Counted from the first letter of the stretch, positions 18,294-27,067 are shown. The stretch is 64,000 nt of DNA from Vreelandella zhuhanensis (GCF_009793355.1 NZ_WTKP01000004.1:285322-349321); one strand, 5' to 3'. Translations and numbers: made by a program. The notes: generated from the letters alone by a model not told the origin.

Positions 18294-19970
18294 TCAGAAA
18301 TACTTGACCAGCTGTAACCAGAATTGACCGTCCGAATCCGGTGCTGAAGTGGCTTCTTCGTTACCCAGCTTATGGGCGTAGTAGGATTTGACGGAAAAGT
18401 TGTTGTAGTCGACCCAGTTGACACCCACGCCAGCTCCGCTCAGGGTCCGGTCATTGTCAGCATCATCCCAGGGATCCTTGTGGACAGTCACAGTACCCGC
18501 ATCGACAAAGCCGATAAGATGTACCTGGCCTGGCACCTGCTCGGAAAGGCCCGCCAGCAGCAGCCGGGCTTCAAGGGTTGCCAGATAGCCTTCATCGGCA
18601 AAGGCTTCGCCCTGGGGATAGGCGCGCACACCATACATGCCGCCGAGTGACATCTTCTCCGAGCTATCGAGATTTCCCGAGGCGAACTGGGCACCGACCG
18701 ACCCATAGAGAGAGAAAATGTCGGTGAGTTGCTGCACGCGCATGACGCTCAAGCTCACTTTCTCGTAATCGCCGTTGGTCTTTGCCGTAATGGCATCTAC
18801 ATCGCGAACGGAGGGCGTTTCGATATCGACTTCGCCGGCATGCAAGGTGACGGAAGCAGCCGTCAGGCCGCCGGCCCCCAATCCATCACGGTGGTCACCG
18901 TGGAGACTCGCCGTCACCACATTGACATTCTTTTCGCTGGAGAAACGATCGTAGCGGTCTTCGAAGGTCTTGTAGTCGTAGCCAAGCTGCGCGTAGAGAT
19001 TGCTCTGGCGTGAGCGGATCAGCGGGTAACGTCCAAATAAACTAGCAATCTGTGCATCGCCATCGGCACCCAGATCACTAAATTCCTTGCCCAATTCATA
19101 TTCCAGATGACTGTAGGCCACTCCGGCCGTTGCCCGGCCGAACTGCATCTGGTAGGCACCGCGAGCATAATCAAGGCCGTCGAAACTGCTCAGCACGCGC
19201 AGGCTGGCCACATCGCCTCGTCCTGCCAGATTGTTGATATGAATCGTTCCGCCCAGACGCTCCTCGCCGGTGTAGTAGTTGCCAGCGTTGTCGGCATCGA
19301 TACTGCCTGTCACCCGCCGTCCGGGGGTGACATCAACGATCAGGTCAGCCGCGCCCACCGTCCTACCCGGCACCAGAGTCGATTGGACGTTGACACCGGC
19401 GATGTCCGACATCAGCAGAAGCCGGTTCTCAAGAGGCACACGATTGATTACCTCGCCACTCTCGAGATCGCTGAGCAAGCCATCGGCCAGCCCATCCGAG
19501 AGATTGCTCTGGTTGCGTAGGGTGACATCGCCATAGCGGCCTTCCACCACTGCGATCGTCACCGCACCCTCCTCGATGCTCTGTGCAGGCAGGTAAGCTT
19601 GCGCGACAAAATAGCCGTTCTGGTGATAAAAGTCGGTGATCCGGGAAGCCATTGCCTGTAGATCGCCAAGGCTGAGCTGCGCCCCTGGCCTGAAGCCGGT
19701 GAGGGAGACCAGCTCCTTCTCGGAATACAGGCTCTGCCCGCTCAGGTGCAGTGAATTGACCTCGATCTTTGCTGTGCTGGCAGCCCCCATCACCGGTACT
19801 TGTGGCTGTTGCACATCAATTTCCGGTGCAACTCTCTCCACGGTCGGTGTTGGCGAGATCTGTTGAAGCTGGCTGCCGGCATTGGGTAGAGTGGCACCGG
19901 GAACTTGTGCGGCAAAAACTCCTGGACTTAACACTAGTAGTGCAAAGGGGATAAGCTTTTTATGCGCCAT
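18294..19970 (-). CDS. two-partner secretion outer-membrane transporter TpsB (FhaC/ShlB type)
   Basis: 558 residues, outer-membrane beta-barrel that exports the TpsA exoprotein. A signal peptide (about 1-20) is followed by a Pro/Gln-rich stretch matching the plug-helix/linker, two POTRA domains (about 65-150 and 152-228), and a 16-strand barrel to the C-terminal Phe (LVKYF), the BAM recognition end. The conserved barrel loop motif appears as MYGVRAYPQGEAFADEG. The ATG has AAGGAAA about 9 bases upstream. It is 65 bp upstream of tpsA on the same strand, so the two are co-transcribed. Confidence 0.93.
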   Translation of the reverse strand: MAHKKLIPFALLVLSPGVFAAQVPGATLPNAGSQLQQISPTPTVERVAPEIDVQQPQVPVMGAASTAKIEVNSLHLSGQSLYSEKELVSLTGFRPGAQLSLGDLQAMASRITDFYHQNGYFVAQAYLPAQSIEEGAVTIAVVEGRYGDVTLRNQSNLSDGLADGLLSDLESGEVINRVPLENRLLLMSDIAGVNVQSTLVPGRTVGAADLIVDVTPGRRVTGSIDADNAGNYYTGEERLGGTIHINNLAGRGDVASLRVLSSFDGLDYARGAYQMQFGRATAGVAYSHLEYELGKEFSDLGADGDAQIASLFGRYPLIRSRQSNLYAQLGYDYKTFEDRYDRFSSEKNVNVVTASLHGDHRDGLGAGGLTAASVTLHAGEVDIETPSVRDVDAITAKTNGDYEKVSLSVMRVQQLTDIFSLYGSVGAQFASGNLDSSEKMSLGGMYGVRAYPQGEAFADEGYLATLEARLLLAGLSEQVPGQVHLIGFVDAGTVTVHKDPWDDADNDRTLSGAGVGVNWVDYNNFSVKSYYAHKLGNEEATSAPDSDGQFWLQLVKYF

Positions 19971-20010
19971 ACTAATTTTTCCTTAGCATTTTTATATTCG
20001 AATTGATTAA

Positions 20011-20032
20011 AGCCTGTAGGCAAACACAGGCT
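20011..20032 (-). promoter_or_regulatory. leader hairpin flanked by TTGATTAA direct repeats, upstream of tpsB
   Basis: AGCCTGT (20011-20017) and ACAGGCT (20026-20032) form a 7-bp stem. The octamer TTGATTAA occurs on both flanks (20003-20010 and 20037-20044). On the minus strand the hairpin lies 40-60 bases upstream of the tpsB start and is followed by TTTAATC, so it may sit in the 5' leader or be an operator. Confidence 0.4.
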
Positions 20033-20202
20033 CTTGTTGATTAATTTATTAGGAAATTTTTATAAAACTGTCAGGCGCACTCACTGACTTCCGACCCTTT
20101 AAAGCGCCGGAGAGCAAATGATATTGTTTTGAAGCCTTTATCTTCTCGCCACAGCCGGCAAGACATTACGGGAACAGGAAAAAAGCAGTGAAAGAGAGGG
20201 CG

Positions 20203-20256
20203 CTAGCTAAAAAAATACGCACTTCACCGAATCGGAGTGTATTCCGCTTTAGCTAG
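20203..20256. repeat. 54-bp imperfect inverted repeat
   Basis: Perfect 9-bp arms CTAGCTAAA (20203-20211) and TTTAGCTAG (20248-20256) enclose further imperfect symmetry (ATACGCACT against AGTGTAT, with CCGAATCGG near the centre). It could form a long hairpin. It may be a miniature transposable remnant or a regulatory structure of the TPS locus. Confidence 0.5.
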
Positions 20257-20568
20257 AAAGTCTTATTTATTATTATAAAAATACTAATTATTTTAGATTA
20301 CGTTTTTGACATCACGAGTTTCACACTCCTCATAAAATCATCGAAACTGTAGTGCGGAAGAGGCTTTTCAGATAATACGCTGTAACTTCATAGTCTTAGT
20401 CTAGTGTTTGGCGAGTTTTTCTCGAGCGCCTGCCGGAACGGTTCCGCGAGCAACTGGCTCAGATCAAGAAAATGCAATCGACCCAAGGTGCCGCAAAGCA
20501 CCTTTTTATCTCGTTCGGCTTGGAAGACGAAGCCTTTAGCGCCAGTCAGTTAATCAGAGTGACGAGGT

Positions 20569-21015
20569 TCAGTTTCTCGCCGCCTTGATCAGGGCATCCA
20601 GCGCCGCCTGGTAGCCTTGGGTACCCAGACCCGCGATCACAGCATCGGCACGTAGCGAGACATAGGAGTGATGTCGAAAGCTTTCACGCTTGTGCACGTT
20701 GGAAATATGCACCTCGTAGACTCTCCCCTCGAATGCATTCAGCGCATCGAGTATCGCAATCGAGGTGTGGGTATAGGCGGCCGGGTTGATGATGATGGCA
20801 GCGGTTTCATCAAGGCGTGCCGCCTGGATGGCATCGATCAGCTCACCTTCATGGTTGCTTTGCAACGCCTTGATCTCCCATCCATTGAGAGCGGCTTTCT
20901 CATAGAGGGCGTGATTGACGTCGGCCAAGGTCTCGTAACCGTAAATCTCCGGTTGCCGGCTTCCCAGAAGGTTGAGATTGGGGCCGTGAAGCACCAGCAC
21001 TTTGTCTTGACTCAT
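20569..21015 (-). CDS. aroQ: type II 3-dehydroquinate dehydratase AroQ
   Basis: Third step of the shikimate pathway, 148 residues. All family motifs are present: [20 protein letters not shown] at the N-terminus (with catalytic Tyr), [10 protein letters not shown], and [17 protein letters not shown]. The start at 21015 has GGAG about 10 bases upstream; the open frame runs further upstream to 21090 without family similarity. Type II AroQ next to accB/accC is common elsewhere; here it stands beside the fluoride-channel genes. Confidence 0.96.
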   Translation of the reverse strand: MSQDKVLVLHGPNLNLLGSRQPEIYGYETLADVNHALYEKAALNGWEIKALQSNHEGELIDAIQAARLDETAAIIINPAAYTHTSIAILDALNAFEGRVYEVHISNVHKRESFRHHSYVSLRADAVIAGLGTQGYQAALDALIKAARN

Positions 21016-21035
21016 CGTCTTAGTCTCCGAATTCA

Positions 21036-21449
21036 CTAGATTGCTTGTCGCTTGGCTAAACGTTGCCCGCACCAAGCCGCTCCCAGCCACAAAAAAGGGC
21101 TGCCCAGGGCGTAGATCACTGCCAAGAAGGCATCATCGCCTTGCCACAGCACGAAGACTTCCAGGCTGAACAATGAAAAGGTGGTGAAGCCTCCGCAGAA
21201 CCCCGCTACCAGAAAGGGCTGCCAGCGGGTCAAGAAGCCTTGGCTGTAAGCAGCGGTGACCACGCCAGCAATCAGGGCTGACCCGAGTAGATTGACGCCC
21301 AAGGTGCCCCAGGGGAAATAAGCACCGAACAGATTCAGTGAAACTATGCTTACCAGATAGCGACTGCCTGTTCCCAGGGCGCTACCCAGCCCAACGGCAA
21401 GGTAAATCATCACCTCTCGACGGCGCCTCAGGGCAGTAGCCGTCACCAT
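21036..21449 (-). CDS. crcB: fluoride channel CrcB/FluC, first subunit of a tandem pair
   Basis: 137 residues (124 from the alternative ATG at 21410), four transmembrane spans. Motifs [10 protein letters not shown] and [15 protein letters not shown], which line the fluoride pore in Fluc channels, are intact. It overlaps the upstream paralogue by 7 bp. Paired crcB genes usually give a heterodimeric, dual-topology channel that exports toxic fluoride. No fluoride riboswitch was recognised in the upstream sequence. Confidence 0.92.
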   Translation of the reverse strand: MVTATALRRRREVMIYLAVGLGSALGTGSRYLVSIVSLNLFGAYFPWGTLGVNLLGSALIAGVVTAAYSQGFLTRWQPFLVAGFCGGFTTFSLFSLEVFVLWQGDDAFLAVIYALGSPFLWLGAAWCGQRLAKRQAI

Positions 21450-21835
21450 GGAGCTCGCCCCAACCAGAATCCCAGCGCCAACAACATCAGTCCTCCCAGA
21501 CAGGTACCCCCCATATTGAAGATAGCCGCCTGATGCCTACCGCTTTGCCATAGGCTCAGTGTTTGCAGGCTTAATGACGATACCGTGGAATAGCCTCCCA
21601 GCAAGCCGGCGACCAGCATATACCACATAAGGCTCCGGGCACTGAGATCAGGCGCTGGCATCATCCCCGCCACTAGCCCGATCGCGGCGGTAGAGGATAG
21701 GTTGACTCCCAGGGTGCCCCAGGGAAAGTGGCTGCCCGCCAGGCGTGCCAGTGCATTGGAAACCGCCAGACGTAGCATGCCGCCCAGTGCGCCCCCTATC
21801 ATTATCATGCCCAGCCATTGCCAGTTGATCCCCAC
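21443..21835 (-). CDS. crcB: fluoride channel CrcB/FluC, second subunit of a tandem pair
   Basis: 130 residues, four transmembrane spans, GTG start behind GAGGAGACAAGG. It keeps GTLGVNL and GLLGGYSTVSSLSLQT, but two positions differ from its partner: Asn-Leu-Ser-Ser replaces Asn-Leu-Leu-Gly, and the FTTFS box reads YSTVSS. Such divergence between neighbouring copies is what is expected for a heteromeric channel in which each subunit keeps part of the pore. The 5' side abuts the yecE pseudogene. Confidence 0.88.
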   Translation of the reverse strand: MGINWQWLGMIMIGGALGGMLRLAVSNALARLAGSHFPWGTLGVNLSSTAAIGLVAGMMPAPDLSARSLMWYMLVAGLLGGYSTVSSLSLQTLSLWQSGRHQAAIFNMGGTCLGGLMLLALGFWLGRAPW

Positions 21836-21860
21836 CCTTGTCTCCTCGTGCTACATTGCG

Positions 21861-22429
21861 CTGGAATTGATGAAGGTGTTTTCCAGCGTAGAAGGCAATA
21901 CTACCTTTGATATAGCGGCGCGCCACGAAGTGACATTGTAGCGACTTGGACGCAGCAGCTTGGCCGCGTGAACTACCCCGGTGCCGTGGAAGTACGTCAC
22001 CCGGAATTTTTCCACAAGGGAGAGACTGAAAAAGCCTTCAACCAATTGTTGATAACTTATCAGGCCAATCGGGTAATGCTGGATGTATACCCCTTGTTCT
22101 CCACGCCATTCCATGGCCATTCCGGCCTGACCAAAGCGCAACAAGAAAAACCCAAACTCCCATTACACGTGCTTTCCACGGGTGATACGCCGGTGATCAG
22201 GTTCATTGGCCATATTGACAAATTAATCAATAAGCGTTATCTCGCGCCTTGGGAAAAACGCCTGAACCTGTGGATAAGTCAGGGGAAAACCATTTTCTTG
22301 CTTGTGCATACCGCAGACAACCGCGAAGCTCCCGATATGGCACGCAGCCTCTACGAGCCACTGGCCAAGAACTCACACCTTCCCGATTTGCCCTCTTTTT
22401 TTGACGAACAGCAAACCCGGCTGTTTTAA
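21861..22429 (+). pseudogene. yecE: yecE-like DUF72 pseudogene, internal deletion and frameshift
   Basis: An N-terminal remnant at 21861-21941 reads LELMKVFSSVEGNTTF and ends at TAG; it aligns with the VEGNTT signature near residue 35 of DUF72/YecE proteins. In a different frame, 21968-22429 encodes a good C-terminal half: AVEVRHPEFFHKGE, KPKLPLHVLSTGDTPVIRFIG and HTADNREAPDMARSL, ending like YecE with RLF. About 100 central residues and the first 20-odd are missing. The second part begins with an in-frame ATG at 21968 and could still be translated, but lacks half of the TIM-barrel-like fold. Confidence 0.85.
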
Positions 22430-22621
22430 GTTAAATTTTCAGGCCGCTTCGCTGGCATACACTGCTTTGATCGGATAAATTGCCTTCACTTCGGAAATTA
22501 ATCTCAATTTGACGTTCCGAACCGTTGTTTTCCTCGCAGCGCTTTATGGCGTTGGCCCGAGGTACGCAATTCACTATCCAACTAAACAGTACTCGATACT
22601 CAACTAACAAGAAGGTGATGT

Positions 22622-23965
22622 ATGGCGAAGCTTGCACATGCGCAATGGTCATCCAGGATGACCTTTGTGCTAGCCGCTGCCGGCTCGGCGGTCGGCCTGG
22701 GCAATATCTGGCGTTTTTCTTATATGGTGGGCGACAACGGCGGCGCAGCGTTCGTGCTGATCTACCTGGCTTGCGTAGCACTGGTCGGTTTACCGGTGCT
22801 GGTTGCCGAATGGATGATCGGGCGGCGGGGACAGAAAAACCCGATCAATTCCATGGCTGAGCTGGCCAGTAAACACGGCAAGTCGCCGGCCTGGGCGCTG
22901 GTAGGAATCAGCGGTGTACTGGCCGCATTCTTGATACTCTCGTTCTACAGCGTGATTGGCGGCTGGTCGCTCAACTACACGCTCGGCACGGTCATCGGAA
23001 CCTTCGATGGTCAGGATGCCGAGAGCATCAGCGACTTGTTCGGCGGCATGCTGGCAAGCCCCGGCACCTTGCTGCTGTGGCACACGGCTTTCATGCTGTT
23101 GGTGATCGGGATTGTGGCGCGTGGCGTGACCAAAGGGCTGGAAAGCGCGGCACGCTTGATGATGCCCGCCTTGATCGTGCTGATGTTGGTATTGGTGGGT
23201 TATGGGGTGGCTAGCGGTCACTTCGGCGAAGCGCTGGCCTTCATGTTCCGCCCCGATTGGAGCGCTGTGAATGGCGGCGTCGTATTGGCCGCGATGGGCC
23301 AGGCATTTTTCACCCTGTCATTGGGCATGGGCATCATGATGGCCTATGGCTCCTACCTGGGAGAAGACGTCAATCTGATCAGCACGGCGCGTACCGTCAT
23401 CATCCTGGATACCAGTATCGCCCTGCTTGCGGGTCTGGCCATCTTCCCCATCGTGTTTGCCAATGGCTTGGGTGTCGGTGAAGGGCCGGGGTTGATCTTC
23501 GTCACCCTGCCGCTGGCCTTCGGTAACATGGCAGGCGGCACCATACTTGGCTTGATGTTCTTCCTGCTGCTTACCTTCGCTGCTCTGACCTCGGCTATTT
23601 CGCTGCTTGAGCCGGTAGTGGAAATGATGGAGGAACGCACCTCCCTGGCACGTGTCGGCGCCACCCTGGTCAGCGGCGTTGCGGTATGGATGCTGGGGGT
23701 TGCGGCACTGCTGTCGTTCAATGTGTGGGCGGACTTCCAGATCATCGGGCTAAATATCTTCGATCTTCTGGACACCTTCACCAGCAAGATCTTGCTGCCG
23801 TTGACCGGCCTGGGTGCCATTGTCTTCGTCGCCTGGTGCCTCAAGCGTGAAAGTGTAGAAACTGAACTGGGGCTATCCGCCACCGGCATCAGCTTGTGGA
23901 ATATCGTGGCACGCTTCATTGCGCCAATCGGCGTGATCATCGTGTTTGTCGCCGGGCTTATCTAA
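22622..23965 (+). CDS. sodium-dependent transporter of the NSS/SNF family
   Basis: 447 residues with about 11-12 transmembrane spans, belonging to the neurotransmitter:sodium symporter family that imports amino acids or related solutes with sodium. The sodium-site motif in span 1 (AAAGSAVGLGNIWRFSY) is textbook, and span 6/8 features SLGMGIMMAYGSY and LTFAALTSAISLLEP follow. Substrate cannot be read from the sequence. ATG follows AAGAAGG. Sodium coupling suits a saline habitat. Downstream is a strong hairpin shared with the convergent small gene. Confidence 0.93.
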   Translation: MAKLAHAQWSSRMTFVLAAAGSAVGLGNIWRFSYMVGDNGGAAFVLIYLACVALVGLPVLVAEWMIGRRGQKNPINSMAELASKHGKSPAWALVGISGVLAAFLILSFYSVIGGWSLNYTLGTVIGTFDGQDAESISDLFGGMLASPGTLLLWHTAFMLLVIGIVARGVTKGLESAARLMMPALIVLMLVLVGYGVASGHFGEALAFMFRPDWSAVNGGVVLAAMGQAFFTLSLGMGIMMAYGSYLGEDVNLISTARTVIILDTSIALLAGLAIFPIVFANGLGVGEGPGLIFVTLPLAFGNMAGGTILGLMFFLLLTFAALTSAISLLEPVVEMMEERTSLARVGATLVSGVAVWMLGVAALLSFNVWADFQIIGLNIFDLLDTFTSKILLPLTGLGAIVFVAWCLKRESVETELGLSATGISLWNIVARFIAPIGVIIVFVAGLI

Positions 23966-24017
23966 AGCCCTCACAAGCTCTAACGCTAACTACCAGGTTA
24001 GTTATCGGGCTACAAAG

Positions 24018-24043
24018 GGCCTCGTCACTCAGCGGGCGAGGCC
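24018..24043. terminator. bidirectional terminator
   Basis: GGCCTCG (24018-24024) and CGAGGCC (24037-24043) form a stem; TCCTTT follows on the plus strand and CTTTGT on the minus strand. It separates the convergent NSS transporter and the 73-residue protein gene. Confidence 0.7.
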
Positions 24044-24048
24044 TCCTT

Positions 24049-24270
24049 TCAATGCAATTCGCTTTCCAGCGCATCTTCCTCTTCTTCGGGTAGCAACTCG
24101 ATATCCCGCGAGAGTTGTTGAAATTCCCGATGCAACTCTATACCTCGGCGTGCGCGAGAATTGCGCTGTGCGGCGTGGCGACGGCGTTCAATATGTTCAT
24201 CGAGCCCCAGCGTCATGAAGATATCCAGAAGCTCACTTTTGACTGAAGTTAATCGTTCGACGTTACGCAT
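24049..24270 (-). CDS. small charged hypothetical protein
   Basis: 73 residues from the ATG at 24270, which has an excellent GGAGGAG site eight bases upstream; the frame is open to 24324 but that start has no such site. The protein is highly charged, predicted mostly helical, with an Arg-rich centre (HIERRRHAAQRNSRARRG) and an acidic tail (LLPEEEEDALESE). No signal peptide or membrane span. I do not recognise the family; a weak resemblance to small Arg-rich proteins of pseudomonads is only a guess. It is monocistronic and ends at a bidirectional terminator. Confidence 0.7.
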   Translation of the reverse strand: MRNVERLTSVKSELLDIFMTLGLDEHIERRRHAAQRNSRARRGIELHREFQQLSRDIELLPEEEEDALESELH

Positions 24271-24514
24271 AGCGTCGCTCCTCCAGATGCCTATTCCTGT
24301 ATTCACCTGTCCGCGTAGCATCATTTACTGATGATGCAGCGTGACACGTCATTTTTACTATAATCCAGTTGACGAAATGATGACGTTCCGGGAAAGGATA
24401 TTCCGTCAACGCACGTTTTCGCTATTCGCCCCCTAACGTTTTATTCGTCATAGCGTTCAGCGATTTTTTTCAATGCCATCGTCAGGTAAGTCATGTCACG
24501 CTAGAGGAGGTCAA

Positions 24515-25981
24515 ATGCAGCAACGAGACGTCGATATCGCCATCATCGGAGCCGGCAGCGCCGGATTGAGTGCTTGGCATGCTGCCAATAAATACACGGA
24601 TAACGTGGTGATCATTGAAGAAGGAGAATACGGCACCACCTGTGCCCGGGTAGGCTGCATGCCCTCGAAGTTACTGATTGCTGCTGCTGAAAGGGCGCAT
24701 CAGGTGGGTGATGCAGCAGGGTTCGGCGTAAAGGTGGATAACGTAACGATCGATGGTCGCGCGGTGATGGAACGCGTCAAGCATGAGCGTGACGGTTTTG
24801 TCGATAGCGTCCTGACGTCCATGCAACGTATTGATGCAGCCAAACGCCTGGAAGGTCATGCCCGATTCATCGATGCCCATACCCTGGCCGTCGGTGAGCA
24901 TAGCCGGGTACGGGCGCGTAACATTATCATCGCCACCGGTTCACGCCCTACCTGGCCAGGCAGCTTCGAAGGCGCAGGAGACCGGCTGATCGTCAACGAT
25001 GATATCTTCGACTGGGACGATCTACCCGAATCAGTGGCGGTGTTCGGCCCCGGTATCATCGGGCTGGAGTTGGGCCAGGCCCTGCATCGTCTGGGAGTGC
25101 GGTTACGCATGTTCGGTATCGGTGGCAGCCTGGGGCCATTTCAGGACGACACCCTGCGTGACTACGCCGACCAGACCTTCAAGGCGGAGTTTTATCTCGA
25201 CCCGGATGCCAAGGTGGAAAGCATCGAGCGGGAAGGCGACCAAGTCGTGGTTACCTTCCTTGAACGCGATACTGGCCAACGCCTGACTGAACGCTTCGAC
25301 TACTTGTTGGCCGCTACCGGCCGACGCCCTAATCTCGATAAGCTTGCGCTGGAAAATGCCGGCCTGGCGCTCGATGACAAGGGAGTCCCCAGCTTCAATC
25401 GATTCACTCTGCAATGCCTGGATGCCAGCGGTGAGCCAAGCCATATTTTCATTGCCGGCGATTCCGACCAGGAACTTCCCCTGTTGCATGAAGCCATCAA
25501 TGAGGGACGCATTGCTGGCGCTAATGCCGGACGCTACCCGGACTGCCGAGTCACTCAACGCAATGTGGCGTTGGCTATCGTCTTCACCGACCCCCAGATA
25601 GCCACGGTAGGTTCCAGCCGCGAGGAGCTGGAACAGTGCTATGGCGGTCATGGCTGCATTGCGGTGGGGGAAATCACGTTCAAGAAGCAGGGCCGCGCGA
25701 AGGTCATTCGCGAAACACGTGGCATGCTGCGCCTCTATGCAGAACATGGCAGCGGCCAGTTTCTGGGAGCGGAACTGTTCGGCCCGCAAATCGAACATAT
25801 GGCGCACCTGCTGGCGTGGGCGCTGGAACAGAAGCTTTCCGTGAGCCGGATGCTCGAGATGCCCTTTTATCACCCGGTGCTGGAAGAAGGGTTGCGTAGC
25901 GCCCTGTATGACCTCAATGCCGACCTCCGCAAAGGGCCGGAAATCATCGAGCACTGCATGGAGTGCGGACCGGGGGATTGA
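24515..25981 (+). CDS. dihydrolipoamide dehydrogenase-like flavoprotein disulfide reductase
   Basis: 488 residues, class I pyridine-nucleotide disulfide oxidoreductase. FAD motif IIGAGSAGLSA at the N-terminus, redox pair Cys-Ala-Arg-Val-Gly-Cys in TTCARVGCMPSKLL, NAD(P)-binding region VFGPGIIGLELGQAL, second FAD motif IFIAGDSDQELPLLHEA, and the C-terminal YHPVLEEGL with active-site His-Glu. The redox pair has the same four-residue spacing as Lpd, but no E2 or E3-partner genes are nearby, so it is probably a stand-alone enzyme rather than the main E3. The start is set by GAGGAGG before ATG 24515. Confidence 0.88.
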   Translation: MQQRDVDIAIIGAGSAGLSAWHAANKYTDNVVIIEEGEYGTTCARVGCMPSKLLIAAAERAHQVGDAAGFGVKVDNVTIDGRAVMERVKHERDGFVDSVLTSMQRIDAAKRLEGHARFIDAHTLAVGEHSRVRARNIIIATGSRPTWPGSFEGAGDRLIVNDDIFDWDDLPESVAVFGPGIIGLELGQALHRLGVRLRMFGIGGSLGPFQDDTLRDYADQTFKAEFYLDPDAKVESIEREGDQVVVTFLERDTGQRLTERFDYLLAATGRRPNLDKLALENAGLALDDKGVPSFNRFTLQCLDASGEPSHIFIAGDSDQELPLLHEAINEGRIAGANAGRYPDCRVTQRNVALAIVFTDPQIATVGSSREELEQCYGGHGCIAVGEITFKKQGRAKVIRETRGMLRLYAEHGSGQFLGAELFGPQIEHMAHLLAWALEQKLSVSRMLEMPFYHPVLEEGLRSALYDLNADLRKGPEIIEHCMECGPGD

Positions 25982-26189
25982 GCGATAGCAGAACGTCACC
26001 GTCTGGTCCCCGCGACTCGAAAGAACCTTGCATTACCTCACAGCAACGCCCTTGTGCACAGCGGCTGCCCATGTCGCTGTCTCCTCCAAGCGGCCACTTT
26101 CCCTGCCCATTTCGTCTATCAGTCAGGCATACTGTGACGGGGCGCCGATTGACCGGCGTCGCTTATGTATCATTACCGAGGAGCTGAAC

Positions 26190-27044
26190 GTGAGTCGCGC
26201 CCTGTTCGATGAATTGAGACGCCGCATGGAGCACTTTCGCCGCTCCGAGCAGAAGGTAGCACGCTTTGTGCTGCGCAACCCCGATGACGTTATCCACATG
26301 CGGATTGTCGACCTGGCCACCGAGGCCAAGGTCAGCGAACCCACGGTGGTGCGCTTTTGCCGAGCATTGGGTTGCAATGGTTTTCAGGACTTCAAGCTGC
26401 AACTGGCCCAGATGTTGGCCACCGGCAGCCAGTTCGCCCAATTCTCGATGAACGATAGCGACTCGGTGGCAGAATTCTCCTACAGTATTTTTGACTCCAC
26501 CGTGGGCACCCTGCTTTCCATACGTGACCGCCTGGATAACGATGCCCTGGGACGTGCGGTCAATGCATTGGCCATGGCCAACCGCGTCGAATTCTACGGC
26601 TTCGGCGCCTCGGGCGCAGTGGCCTTTGATGCCCAGCACAAGTTTTTTCGGCTGCAGATTTTCACGTCCGCCTACGCCGACCCGCACATGCAGAACATGT
26701 CGGCGGTGACCCTCAAGGAAGGCGATGTGGTGGTGGCAATTTCCCAGACCGGGCGCACCAAGGCACTGGTCGCCAGCGTGCGCCTGGCACGGGAAGCGGG
26801 TGCCACAGTGATTGGCCTATGCCCCAGTGGCTCGCCGTTGGCCGAGGAAGTCAGCCTGCCGCTGTATATCGACGTCCACGAAGACACGGAAATCTACACT
26901 CCCATGAGTTCACGCATTGCGCATTTGGTACTGATAGACGTGCTTGCCGTGGGCGTGGCCAAAACCCGCGGACCCAAGTTGGCGCAACAGCTCAAGGCAG
27001 TGAAGAAAAGCCTCACCCCGCTGCGCTTTCCCGAAGAAGGATGA
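26190..27044 (+). CDS. hexR: RpiR-family transcriptional regulator, HexR-like
   Basis: 284 residues from a GTG at 26190 preceded by GAGGAG. N-terminal helix-turn-helix domain (about 1-77, with KVSEPTVVRFCRALGCNGFQDFKL) and C-terminal SIS sugar-phosphate-binding domain (about 125-260, with FYGFGASGAVAFDAQHKFFR and AISQTGRTKAL). HexR controls Entner-Doudoroff and central carbon genes through 2-keto-3-deoxy-6-phosphogluconate, but here no zwf, edd or eda gene is adjacent, so target assignment is inferred. The longer open frame from 26028 is rejected. Confidence 0.87.
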   Translation: MSRALFDELRRRMEHFRRSEQKVARFVLRNPDDVIHMRIVDLATEAKVSEPTVVRFCRALGCNGFQDFKLQLAQMLATGSQFAQFSMNDSDSVAEFSYSIFDSTVGTLLSIRDRLDNDALGRAVNALAMANRVEFYGFGASGAVAFDAQHKFFRLQIFTSAYADPHMQNMSAVTLKEGDVVVAISQTGRTKALVASVRLAREAGATVIGLCPSGSPLAEEVSLPLYIDVHEDTEIYTPMSSRIAHLVLIDVLAVGVAKTRGPKLAQQLKAVKKSLTPLRFPEEG

Positions 27045-27067
27045 ACGCCAAGACCCAACGGCGTCTG

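Larger units (their letters stand above)
19971..20568. other. AT-rich non-coding leader region of the TPS locus
   Basis: About 600 bp without an intact gene and clearly richer in A+T than its surroundings between 19980 and 20400. It should contain the tpsBA promoter. It holds two inverted repeats (listed separately), a hairpin AAGGTGC-CGCAAA-GCACCTT at 20485-20504, and a 62-codon stop-free stretch on the plus strand (20400-20588, containing LERLPERFREQLAQIKKMQ) that looks coding but has no start and runs into the end of aroQ; it may be a gene remnant. Confidence 0.6.

Noticed and set aside
21836..21965. Possible fluoride riboswitch upstream of the crcB pair
   Set aside because: The GGnGATGG...CC aptamer core and its pseudoknot partner are not seen; the segment contains the yecE remnant instead.
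24515..25981. Annotation as mercuric reductase
   Set aside because: No N-terminal heavy-metal domain, no C-terminal vicinal Cys pair in the MerA arrangement and no mer genes nearby; the Lpd-like reading fits better.
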